Positions 46,801 through 52,045 of a stretch of DNA of 64,000 bases are shown here, piece by piece (positions within the stretch are counted from its first letter, which is position 1; each line of letters opens with the position of its first letter). Position numbers and translations under genes: made by a program. The stretch comes from Maylandia zebra (taxonomy: Eukaryota; Chordata; Actinopteri; Cichliformes; Cichlidae), in contig NC_135187.1 in the NCBI RefSeq assembly GCF_041146795.1, positions 18,944,056-19,008,055 on the forward strand, written 5' to 3'. The notes below the pieces were generated by a model, which saw only the letters and a program-made list of their open reading frames with translations, was not told the DNA's origin and searched no databases.

Positions 46801-48712
46801 TCTGGAAACTGTTAGCGCACAATATGGATGAACTATTGAAGCTACTAGCTACTAACTACAGTCCCTCAACTTCTACTCTCTTTTAATGTTTCTAGTAACT
46901 TAACAGTATAGATTAAAAAATGCATAACATAATAAACTGTTAGTGGAATAAACAAAATGAAAAGTTAAACAGTTGAGGAGCTAGCTAACATTATGAATCA
47001 AAAGTTATCAATTATAAGCTAAAAAAATAGCTAAACAGTTGAAATTATAAGCGAAACAAGGACGAAGAAACAAGCAAGAGTTTTGTCAAAACATCACTAA
47101 GCACTATTAATATCTGTTAAATAGATTAGCGATTAAAAACATTGGCTGCCAGTTATGACTGAACTGTTGACATAATGGCAAGCTAATTAGCTAATGTAAA
47201 TGCTAAAATGTAATGAGAAGCTAATATTTTAACCACATATCAAATTCTCTTATCATCAGTGAGGGCATTCACTGCTTTCCTCGTCATTTCTGACAGTAAA
47301 ATTACTATATGTGGGTTTTTGACACTGTCACTATTTTCTTTAACTTTACAGAGATAATGATTAGCAATTAACTGAGATAATAGCCTGTAGCTAATTGCAG
47401 ATTTCAAGTTTACAGAGGTGGCAAAGAGGGCTTTTAGTGTGGAGATATGCTGGATTTTAAGTTTTTAGCCAATACTCTTTCTCTAACCTTGTTTTCCAAA
47501 AAAGGAGTTAAATCTCCAACATTACTCATTCAGCATTAAGAGTAGTGAACAATGTAGCGCTCAGTCACTTTTTACAGGTGTTACACTATTTCTGTGGCTG
47601 CCAACTGGGAGATGTGTTGAACATGGGGTAAAATCAAAGAAATGACAGAAAGAGACAAACAGGGAAAAGACAGCAGGGAGAGTATGAGTGAGATATTTAA
47701 AAACATTTTTCTGTCCGTGCTATATTAAGGTCACCCAGCAATAGCAACAAATATTGTAATATTAAGTTTCTTATTATGTGCCTTACATTTAGTAGTGAAC
47801 AGAGGAGTTCAAAGGAAGGTGAAGTGGATCTGAAAGCTGCAAAAGGGAGAAAAAGCGCACAAGAGGATGAGCGAGAGGAAAGATGACAGCAGGGGACAAA
47901 GTGGAAAATACATATGAAGAGAGAGCTGAAGTGAAGAGGGCGTTGGAGCACAAGCAACACAGAAAGTGGAAGGGGTGGATGAAAGCGAGGTGAAATGGGA
48001 GGCAAGAGGGCCGAGACCTAGAGCAGTGTCTCCCTGGGTGGCAGATGGGCTTTTTGACAAAGAGACGGACGCTACACACAATCCCTCACACATGCAAAAT
48101 AACTGCTACACTGTGAGAGGCCACAAAAGGCAGACAAATACACTCTTTTTGAACCCTCACGTGTCTCTTCTGAGACATCTTCCAAACATCTGACAGCATA
48201 TCATGGGAAAGAAGAGTAAAGACGAGGGAGGAACAAAAGCACAATTGTCAGCTCTGCTTCCGAGCAGTTATTTGGTCAGACTCAATGGAGTTATGAGCAT
48301 ACTCTTATAGACACAGCCAAGGCATTTAACACCTTGGATTATACGAAGAGATATCACACGATTTCCGTGTAAACCATACATCAACCCTCAGCCTGACACA
48401 TCTACAGTCCTCTGGGCTTAGACTTGGCCTGCCTTGGTTCTCTCCACCTTCACCTTTCACAAACACCGGGGCAGACAGCTCTAAGAAAAGCTCTGCAGGA
48501 GGAATACCAAGGATTCAGCTCCACACCCCCCAGGTTGTGTGGAAATGTCACAACTCTCTGCATTAGGGATGATATATTTGGAAAGGTGTAGGCAGCGTGC
48601 TCATACATCTGTGCATTGAAATTTTACTTCATGCAGGCAGACTATTCCACGAAATTAACTCCTCCGCTTGAGGCAAAACATTGGTATGGTAAAATGAACA
48701 ATTTTGCTTTTG

Positions 48713-48745
<33 letters not shown>

Positions 48746-51062
48746 GGCATGAGAGTGCAGGTGGTGAGAGCTTTGTTGCCATGACAGCTACGATGACTGA
48801 CAGTACTCACGTCAGTGAATCCAGGCAGCAGGTGGAGGGGGAGGAGGGCTTTCGGGTCAGGAGAGGGCTGGGTCCTGCCCAGCGTGGGACGAGCCAGCGG
48901 CGGCAGAGTGCTGTGGCACACATTACCTGAGAGACATCACAGGAGGAAGGAGACAGGCAGATAGATAAACATATGGAGCAATGACTCGATGGCGATGAGG
49001 TGGTACCTTTGAGATGATGATGATGATGATGATAAAAGCTAATAGACCAGAGCGAACCATTCTGTGCTCAAAAACATCTCTGGTTGCAGTGTTTTGATAC
49101 ATTTTTTATGCTTTCTTACATCTTTGTCTTGTCTTATTTGAATTTAAACCTTATTACATAAAATGCTTTTCATCATTTGTGTTAATGTTTTCAATTCAAA
49201 TAAGATGTTGAGCCAATTTGAGTGCATTTGGGATCAGTCCAGCTATATTGTAGCCCAAAACATGAAATTTGCTTTCATGGGCTTTCTAACTGGAAAAAAT
49301 ATACCAATATTTGATCCTAGTGGTCTTCTCTCACTCACAGATCCTGGAAATTACTTAAATAGGCACAGCTTCTGTCTGAACAGCTATAAATCATCTTATG
49401 TTGCTTTGAAACACCCACTTTGCTGTAAACTGTAATCAAGTACAACTTCCTAAGTTCTTAGAGTGGCTCAGTGGTCAGTATCTCCATTCTAGCAACAGCA
49501 GATGGCCACCCGTCCCTGAACCTGGTTCTGCCGGAGGTTTCTTCCTGTTAAAAGGGAGTTTTTCCTTCCCACTGTTACCAAGTGCTTGCTCACAGAGGGT
49601 GGTCTGATTGCTGGAGTTTTCTCTGTATTATGGTTGGGTCCTGACAATGAAATGTGCTTTGAGGCAACTGTTGTTGTGATTTAGTGCTAGATTGAATTGA
49701 AATGGATGTCAAAGTGTCCTTGTGTAAGATACTGAACCCTTGTACATGTTTTGTTTTTGTCATCCATAAGTGAAAAATTTAGCTCATTTAGCTCAAATTT
49801 TCAAGAACTAACCATCTGAAGAAAAGAACTCAAAACTGAGAAACTAACTTTATCTAACTTATTCAAAATTTTGAGATACTTGCCTTAAATTTGGGTAGCA
49901 AAAAGAAATTTAAAAAGAGAGAGAGAGAGAAAACTGCAGAATTTGAGTAAAACTGTACTTTTCATACTTTTCTTCTTTGACTAAATAAAGGCTATGCAGG
50001 ATTCTTCTACCTCTTGCTGGGGGGATGCATTGTATGCTGTAATTATGCTGGGTACAAATGCGGCCTATTATTTTCTTGACAACCTTCCCAGTTTCATTTT
50101 TCTTTGTCATTGTTTTTTTTTTTTTGGTTTTTTTTTTTTGTTCTTTTGCTTTTAAAATTATTTACTCAAATAAATCATTTTAGAGGGGTTTTTTTTACAC
50201 ATACGAGCAAGCAATCAGCCCTTTCAAAACACTTTTTGGTGACGGGGGGGGGGGGGGGGGGGGGTCTAATCAAAAACAAACTCAAATATATGCCAAGCAC
50301 GTACATAAGTGCACATGCAACCTGAAAAACAGTGCACGAGTATGTTGAGGCCATGGCTGATAAGGGTCTTGTTTGTTGTGCTGAGTGATTATAGAGCCTT
50401 ATTTTCTATAGTTTGCATGTTCTCTCAGCTTGATTACAGTTTGATTTAGGACCGTGTGTAATCATCGCAATCACAATCATAACACACCCATCCGCTCTGC
50501 CATTACTCTGATTAACTGACTAAAGTCTTGCAGGGTGCACGTGTGAGTGCGCGCACGCAACGTTGCGCGATTGATCTGATTTGCTTTTGGGATGGATTAC
50601 TTTAAAGAAGTTATTATGCCTTTGAGAAACACGTGACAGACTGCAGTCTGTTAAGAGCAGCGGAGTGACAATCAATAACTTGCAGGCAACGATCAAAAGC
50701 AATCAAACAGCCCAATCGTGAAACCCGTTTAAAATGCAAGTTATGAAATCTAAGAAACGCAGTAAAGTAGCTTCTGTCTTCTCTCAGCATGCTGTTACTA
50801 TATTTTTGCATCTCTTTTATGCATAGACTAATATTTTCGATACTTATTTTTGCGTAAACGGACTTTAAAGTCAAAAACACCGTGATATAACCTGTGCGCT
50901 GAGTCCCTCTGTCTATACCGCTGTGCAGGTGACTGACTTCACGAAGCTCACGTCCAATCCAACATAGCAACAGGTGACTCCGCTTATTACCAGCCTATTA
51001 AAAAACTAATGTAAAACAACAATAATAATAATAAAAAGCTTCGTTTACATACCAAAATACAT
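21005..51062 (-). CDS. znf385d: Zinc finger protein 385D, complete, 8 exons
   Basis: Nuclear protein of the ZNF385 family with matrin/U1-type C2H2 fingers that bind nucleic acid. Its exact role is poorly known. Coding exons in transcript order: 51062-51053, 48926-48811, 34899-34792, 34255-34093, 32642-32394, 32307-32126, 21690-21589 and 21247-21005. They total 1173 bases, in frame, giving 390 residues (human about 395). Fingers by residue: ZF1 C68/C71/H84/H90, ZF2 C197/C200/H213/H219, ZF3 C261/C264/H277/H283. Introns split ZF1 and ZF3 between their Cys and His pairs. The first exon codes only MYFG(part), as in ZNF385D proteins. The end ([17 protein letters not shown]) and [17 protein letters not shown] fit 385D better than 385B. 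The N-terminal proline-rich exon (48.8 kb) is the least conserved and was placed by phase and weak similarity. An intact Gypsy element sits antisense in the intron before exon 7. A kat2b-sgo1-znf385d order is also found in human 3p24. Confidence 0.92.
21795..21798. repeat. Left target-site duplication of the Gypsy element
   Basis: CTTG directly before the 5' LTR matches CTTG at 30492-30495 directly after the 3' LTR. A 4-6 bp duplication is normal for Ty3/Gypsy integrases. Confidence 0.85.
21971..22340 (+). other. Intron-bearing leader unit inside the 5' LTR
   Basis: Block A (21971-21996, CACAGCTCC...ATGGCCGGAG) is followed by an intron-like stretch (21997-22280, 284 bp, GTAAGT to a pyrimidine-rich CAG), then block B (22281-22340, GAGAGGTGTACTGG to GTTGCAG). 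Evidence that it is spliced is internal: the fused copy at 22528-22613 lacks exactly the 284 bp. The 3' LTR counterpart is at 29748-30117. Confidence 0.8.
22528..22624 (+). other. Processed (spliced-form) copy of the LTR leader with a 26-codon frame
   Basis: Blocks A and B recur here joined without the intervening 284 bp. The ATG at 22544 opens a 26-codon frame starting [10 protein letters not shown] and ending at TAA 22622-22624. I do not recognise the peptide. It may be an upstream frame in the retroelement leader or a relic of a captured host first exon. Copy 1, if spliced, would encode the same start. The 3' LTR copy lies at 30305-30401. Confidence 0.7.
22716..22729 (+). promoter_or_regulatory. 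Primer binding site, tRNA-His type
   Basis: TGGTGCCGTGACCC starts two bases after the 5' LTR. It matches the complement of the 3' end of eukaryotic tRNA-His (ending TCACGGCACCA) at 13 of 14 positions, compared from memory. Confidence 0.8.
22971..24524 (+). CDS. Gypsy Gag polyprotein
   Basis: Forms the nucleocapsid-like particle of the retrotransposon. I chose the ATG at 22971 ([11 protein letters not shown]), giving 517 residues; the frame is also open to an ATG at 22908, which would add 21 hydrophobic residues unlike a Gag start. The middle holds a retrotransposon capsid-like domain (WVEMMEMYF, then [11 protein letters not shown], about residues 140-300). A Gln/Ser/Pro-rich linker follows. 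Near the C-terminus are two zinc knuckles: [15 protein letters not shown] (spacing slightly off the classical form) and [14 protein letters not shown] (classical CX2CX4HX4C). The frame is uninterrupted. It ends in TGA right after GGAAAAC and overlaps pol in the -1 frame. Confidence 0.9.
   Translation: MESASGSEATGVPDGEVSSNVGMGRGWFLGDGVQTPKVGVSFAPKFCSTRLQVPPCDIQTPQTAGSAELSTLISDLANQIGQSIVAQLQGDKGTSMPTESSKAEQGPPELNLSGVKLVLESDVKEPPVFRGDGSDKFSIHEWVEMMEMYFVKRNTPTDQRSRDILARLMGKAKDVVRVTLRHNPSLDHVQVPELIFDILKQHFSVLTYSSMPMADFYNTKPLQHEGVMEYWIRLNNAIDIADECLRRQGRNVEDPGREVSMMFIKYCPDPILLNRLSIKAAEEWTTTEVQERIDSFQRELRARSQGSFHTSQRREVSHNCSIVPQEAMASQPGQASVALQSQPTAPASNLACQLSPTAACFTPVLADVSTTCPSGTSVSSCPVPTPTPQFQQSPTYTVTTQSSQQSVGCELGSTNTQAFDVTGMRALISLLDRVIACQNVQTTAPASAPSQRFTRGPFLKKSCQVCGNTGHSTHMHCRRENLCLACFAPGHWKKDCHSRREGREAGAVTRQGWPSEN
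24473..29254 (+). CDS. Gypsy Pol polyprotein (PR-RT-RNase H-INT), no own ATG at its start
   Basis: The frame is open from 24473 and overlaps gag by 52 bases in the -1 frame; its first in-frame ATG comes well inside, so expression by -1 frameshift is likely. Domains in order: aspartic protease with DSGS (DNA 24740), reverse transcriptase with YLDD (26141-26152), RNase H ([13 protein letters not shown], then [10 protein letters not shown]), integrase zinc finger HX4H...CX2C (about 27591-27710), and the integrase core with Asp in CIDFW, Asp in HSDQGPSF and Glu in GGTERFNR. The integrase C-terminal domain ([15 protein letters not shown]) is followed by about 210 Ser/Thr/Asp-rich residues without a chromodomain that I can see. 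The frame has no stop or shift over about 1590 codons. The Pol order is typical of Ty3/Gypsy. Confidence 0.95.
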   Translation, partial: GTGGRGCHKAGLAFGKLNHPHLERGSVGDEPNTLNHDESDLEILYVNTCSTMPEGYRVVVQGPAVVPTFSELFYTQVAVNDKVNLRGMMDSGSMACTMSEEAEKSLREAGALVSGPQSAERIVLVGCGGKQTHPKCVYDLTLTVHGVKCIVPVLVVSGQRDELIIGSNVLKYLMRVMKHSDDYWKLVSVGSKHSLLDYEHFLDMMSCTTRWRGEEVPDKIGTVKLPRAVTLLPRCEHLVWGRLPSNVPVSPGSTIIVEPCTSGSGPRDVLVGRVITSMWGDRWVPLKMTNLSSKPLTLKRNSRVAVVSSCLAVEDLDFQQDSCKMASMAQVPVSGPAATEADLNDRLCSLGLGDLDIDSCHASLQSKRELVELIEQYEDIFSRHPLDCGEAKRFVHRIHLTDERPFRMPYRRVPPAHYQQLRQVLTDMEEKGIIRKSISEYASPLVMVWKKDGGLRICTDFRWLNARTLKDAHPLPHQADCLAALGGNAFFSTMDLTSGFYNIPMCEEDKKYTAFTTPVGLYEYNRMPQGLCNSPASFMRMMLNIFGDLNFTSLLCYLDDLLVFAPTEEEALCRLRAVFQRLRDNNLKLSPKKCHLLRKSVRFLGHVIDQTGVAVDPAKVEVISKMPKEALMEKDGCTPSVKRIKSFLGMVFFYQCFIPGCSAIAKPLFALTAGQKRKGRTSHAGRGAGMFRKLTAADWSPACDKAFHKLKDDLLNCAVLAHPDFSRPFILSVDASLDGLGAVLSQLPIDGDKARPIAFASKALSRSQQRYPAHRLEFMPLKWSISEKFSHWLKGHQFTVWTDNNPLVHVLTKPKLDAYEQRWVAKLSSYNFDLRYIPGRKNVVADALSRDPFTYSIGGRLLQEPYGHLVRNAEGAAAHEVQDAFRFGVQNIQVAQQPVPALTSEDSYSSSEVTATLVHHDYWETAAENRAASLLYLVQQLQPVGNDVLPSLTLHELEDHQLQDPVISAVLPLVARRRHPSRRERHGMDSRALALLKHWERLKVRDGILYRETRDPVSKTKRLQLVLPVNLRVQALKGVHDLAGHQGQVRTLHLARQRFFWPNMERDVKEHVRCCGRCILAKTPEPAARAPLESIKTSAPMELICIDFWSAEDKKKRSVDVLVATDHFTKMAFAFPCKNQTAKQVARKLWDCVFCVYGFPERIHSDQGPSFESELFSELLQISGVAKSHTTAYHPMGNGGTERFNRTLGNMLRALPLRAKQEWPQQIQTLTFAYNATVHETTGYAPFYLMFGRVPRLPVDVMFKSVLHDAIVVDFNGYSKLLLSYLSEAAKIAREHTSNEQEHQARQYNKKIKGVSLNVGDRVLLANKGERGKKKLADKWEPQVYTVVERHPRTHIYRISDSSGQSKVVHRNLLLDVSFLPVQDSLGSQSLDFFSSEGDLSDCGDLEDPGSLETESTAARTSLWVLSDLSHGVDVDSVAGEHASQSTDRQHGSCDGADVDNALPDSQTCTTHTSASPSGQAQHLALPTPVDCSATSDLTQSGTDSVPGACHGEAVVPQTVPVSGSDINQTSGQPYTGQPSNLPRHDSDHANVRSRVVTRAGRVVKSVNRLIENMVQKPITWGLLPPREARPLT
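24515..24521 (+). promoter_or_regulatory. Candidate -1 frameshift site between gag and pol
   Basis: GGAAAAC sits directly before the gag stop TGA (24522-24524) inside the gag/pol overlap. In the gag frame it reads GAA AAC; after a -1 slip it reads GGA AAA, matching the pol frame. It is not a perfect X-XXY-YYZ heptamer, because the P-site re-pairs imperfectly. No downstream stem or knot was evaluated. Confidence 0.45.
29255..29565 (+). other. Region between pol and the 3' LTR
   Basis: About 310 bases without a coding frame. No envelope gene is present. It ends at the polypurine tract. Confidence 0.7.
29566..29576 (+). promoter_or_regulatory. Polypurine tract
   Basis: A run of seven G followed by TGAA directly abuts the 3' LTR (TGTAAC at 29577). 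This is the usual plus-strand primer position. Confidence 0.75.
29577..30491 (+). repeat. 3' LTR (915 bp)
   Basis: Equal to the 5' LTR at every segment I compared, apart from one fewer T in the T run near 29624. It contains the same leader unit and processed copy. Offsets between matching landmarks are 7778 before and 7777 after the T run, which confirms a single-base length difference. Confidence 0.95.
30492..30495. repeat. Right target-site duplication of the Gypsy element
   Basis: CTTG immediately after GTTACA, pairing with 21795-21798. Confidence 0.85.
30496..31319. other. znf385d intron, no feature recognised
   Basis: Ordinary AT-rich intron sequence to the right of the Gypsy element. 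No repeat or coding signal was recognised. Confidence 0.5.
31320..31692 (+). mobile_element. Internally deleted Tc1-like transposon (family A)
   Basis: The left part (CAGCCAATCGCATGGCAGCAA near 31367) and the right part (CTCAAATCATCTCAAACTGG, then CCTCCACAGTCACCAGATCA, ending TACTAGCAAGGAGTACCTAG) both belong to a fish Tc1-like element, but the middle of the transposase is missing. The right half still aligns with the catalytic end of a DDE transposase, with several stops. The more complete copy near 56030-57120 shares GCTCAAATCATCTCA-type sequence. Family recognised from memory. Confidence 0.7.
32643..34092. other. znf385d intron 4
   Basis: Apart from the C/A tract near 33085, nothing recognisable. 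The open frames are short and lack partners. Confidence 0.5.
33085..33108. repeat. Poly-C/poly-A tract
   Basis: A run of about 14 C followed by about nine A within a znf385d intron. Such runs are error-prone in sequencing. Confidence 0.85.
35470..36095 (+). mobile_element. Internally deleted Tc1-like transposon (family B) with a microsatellite at the junction
   Basis: The left part has the fish Tc1-like landmarks GGCAATAAGGCAGTAACATG (35650) and CAAAAGATTCAGAGAATCTG (35833). The right part has GGACTGTTGAACAGC (35978), CTCAGTTCCCAGACATTTAC (36003) and CACAGTGGTAAAATGGCCCTG (36050), the usual end of the same family. Nearly all of the transposase between them is gone, and a (GGAT)n tract takes its place. 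Identification is from memory of the family. Confidence 0.72.
35886..35960. repeat. (GGAT)n microsatellite
   Basis: About 18 perfect tetranucleotide units within the Tc1-like remnant. The two frames reading through it are repeat artefacts. Confidence 0.95.
36096..38509. other. znf385d intron 2, no gene recognised
   Basis: Several frames of 60-150 codons occur (for example near 36751-37203) but none resembles a known protein. A GC-richer patch near 38200-38340 may be part of an old transposon that also contains the LINE and hAT insertions to its right. Confidence 0.4.
38510..38521. repeat. Left target-site duplication of the LINE fragment
   Basis: AGTAATTGTATT matches 39441-39452 on the other side of the LINE fragment exactly over 12 bases. 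Confidence 0.8.
38522..39440 (-). mobile_element. 5'-truncated LINE (non-LTR retrotransposon)
   Basis: A 287-codon minus-strand frame (38548-39411) encodes the C-terminal part of a reverse transcriptase. It contains the catalytic FADD motif ([15 protein letters not shown]) near its start and ends in the LINE tail region ([13 protein letters not shown], then [10 protein letters not shown]). The 3' end is a short (TGGA)n tail after GGATGAAGA, and a 12-bp target duplication flanks the whole, as in target-primed integration. The endonuclease and most of the RT are missing. The frame is unbroken, so insertion was fairly recent. The clade was not assigned; a Rex/RTE-like tail is my impression only. 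Confidence 0.88.
39441..39452. repeat. Right target-site duplication of the LINE fragment
   Basis: Second copy of AGTAATTGTATT, at the truncated 5' end of the LINE. Confidence 0.8.
39453..41033. other. Old repetitive DNA, probable non-autonomous transposon interior
   Basis: The sequence style (for example GGGGCGGATCTAGCAAAG near 40625 and CGATTATCAGGTGATCGGC near 40221) resembles the body of an abundant fish hAT-like non-autonomous element. A matching right end seems to lie at about 42300-42395 (CGGTATCGGACATAAAAAAG, then ATCGTGCCATCTGTAG). The left end was not found. Open frames of 60 codons near 40029 are not recognised. Confidence 0.4.
41042..42059. mobile_element. Non-autonomous hAT-like DNA transposon with 8-bp target duplication
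   Basis: A 1018-bp element flanked by perfect 8-bp duplications GTTGGCAG (41034-41041 and 42060-42067), the length made by hAT transposases. Its ends are imperfect inverted repeats: CAGTGTTGGTCAAGTTACTT at the left and, inverted, CAGAGATGGGCAGTAACG at the right, both followed by repeated AGTAAT/TTACTT motifs. The interior holds no transposase; an 83-codon frame at 41706 is unrecognised. Confidence 0.88.
42280..42396. repeat. Terminal fragment of a second hAT-like repeat
   Basis: A run of CGGCATCGGCAGATAATC and CGGTATCGGACATAAAAAAG leads to GGTATCGTGCCATCTGTAG, which looks like the end of another fish hAT-like element. It may be the right end of the unit interrupted by the hAT at 41042. Confidence 0.45.
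43358..43433. repeat. (GT)n microsatellite
   Basis: Nearly 40 GT units. A second, shorter GT tract lies at 43837-43865. The minus-strand (TH)n frame is an artefact. Confidence 0.95.
43681..44253 (+). pseudogene. Two-exon fragment of a multi-copy fish gene family, broken
   Basis: An exon at 43681-43776 ([20 protein letters not shown]) is preceded by a good acceptor and followed by GTAAGT. It joins in frame to an exon from 43936 ([20 protein letters not shown]). The frame runs to TAG at 44173-44175, but the family-like C-terminus ([11 protein letters not shown]) continues in the same frame to a second TAG at 44251-44253. This suggests a nonsense change. The text resembles the C-terminus of a large, often transposon-like family of uncharacterised fish proteins annotated as SAM-domain-like; I recall this only loosely. 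No upstream exons were identified with confidence. It lies antisense inside znf385d intron 2. Confidence 0.6.
44254..46312. other. znf385d intron 2, no gene recognised
   Basis: AT-rich, with T and A runs. No recognisable repeat family or coding segment. Confidence 0.5.
46313..46540 (+). pseudogene. PIF/Harbinger transposase remnant
   Basis: The frame contains [20 protein letters not shown] followed by [19 protein letters not shown]. This resembles the N-terminal part of HARBI1-like transposase/nuclease proteins found in fish (pattern RFWVHP..., QQGEF, YFR). Only about 70 residues remain, the frame ends in TGA, and no catalytic DDE part follows. No terminal repeats were found. It is an inactive fragment. 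Confidence 0.65.
46541..48810. other. znf385d intron 2, no gene recognised
   Basis: AT-rich to about 47.7 kb, then purine-rich near 47800-48020, which makes several long but unconvincing minus-strand frames. An (AAT)n tract lies at 48713-48742. Confidence 0.5.
48713..48742. repeat. (AAT)n microsatellite
   Basis: About ten units, 70 bases downstream (minus-strand sense) of znf385d exon 2. Confidence 0.92.
49491..49705 (+). repeat. L2-like LINE/SINE tail
   Basis: CCTGGTTCTGCCGGAGGTTT, AAAAGGGAGTTTTTCCTTCC and CAAGTGCTTGCTCACAGAGG match the copy at 5541-5712 over most of their length. It ends with GAGGCAACTGTTGTTGTGAT and AGATTGAATTGAA, a typical fish L2-type 3' end. It lies in znf385d intron 1. 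Confidence 0.82.
50246..50263. repeat. Poly-G tract
   Basis: About 18 consecutive G in znf385d intron 1; its length should be treated with caution. Confidence 0.85.
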
Positions 51063-51260
51063 TGCGGCACCAAGTGAGATCCGATTGTTCAGTGTGTGAT
51101 AAAAGTGTCTTTCATCTCCGAGCAGAGATGAGGCTTCGTGTCTTCTGCTCCAGTCTCTCTCCCTCTCTCTCCTTCTTTCCTCCGGCGCCGATGCTGCTCC
51201 TTCCCATCTGGATTCCCTCCTCCTCCTCCTCCTCCTCAACTACTCACCCCTCCTCCTCAT
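51063..51260 (-). promoter_or_regulatory. Probable znf385d 5' UTR and promoter-proximal region
   Basis: Upstream of the short first coding exon the minus strand is GA-rich, with AGG/GGA repeats at about 51215-51260. An in-frame upstream ATG at 51239 would add an Arg-rich stretch unlike any ZNF385 N-terminus, so it is more likely UTR. The transcription start is not visible. Confidence 0.4.
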
Positions 51261-51988
51261 CTTTACACAATCCGTGTAGAAATCTGTCCGTGTATCTACA
51301 TCTCCCAGAAGTCTGGTTTTAATTTGGCAAATACCCGGAAATTACCTTAATTGGTACACATTACCACCCAGGATTTGTGTAACCCCCACACACACCACTG
51401 CACCCTCAGTGCCAGCATCCACAAACCAACAGGCACATTTTTAACTCATTGGAACAACAGAAATTATTTAGGTTTAATTTGAACTTCTAGTTGACACATC
51501 CACAATAAAAGTGCATGGGAAAGGTGCGCACGGGAAAGGAAAGGAGAGACCTGTGTTCCACTTATTGCTTTGGTAAGTGCTTTCCCATCCTCCTTTTCCT
51601 CTCGGGCCTATGGTATTTTTAGATGCATCCTTTCGCTCCATGGAGAGGAAACTGCACACGGACACATACAGTAGGTGAAAACATCACAGTCTGCCACACA
51701 TACGTGCAAGCACACTTTAATGTGAGCTTGCAAATTCTATAATCATTCATCCTTAAAAAGAACATGGATCGCTCCTGTCTGTCTTTCTGACTTGCATGCA
51801 CCCGCAAATGCTTGGAGAGCTCAGATGTACTGTATCTTTTGGCAGACTGACTTTCTTGTCCTCGAGCCCAAACATGTTTTCTCCCTGTGCCAATAAAGTG
51901 GACAACAACATGTGTTTTCCCACAATCCAAAAACTCTAGGGAGACTTATCTCAGGAAGGCTGTCAGTTCAACAAGTGCTGTCCTGAAA

Positions 51989-52045
<57 letters not shown>

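Noticed and set aside
51045-51239. Arg-rich N-terminal extension in frame with znf385d MYFG
   Set aside because: ZNF385D proteins start at or just before MYFG; the upstream part is a purine-rich UTR pattern.
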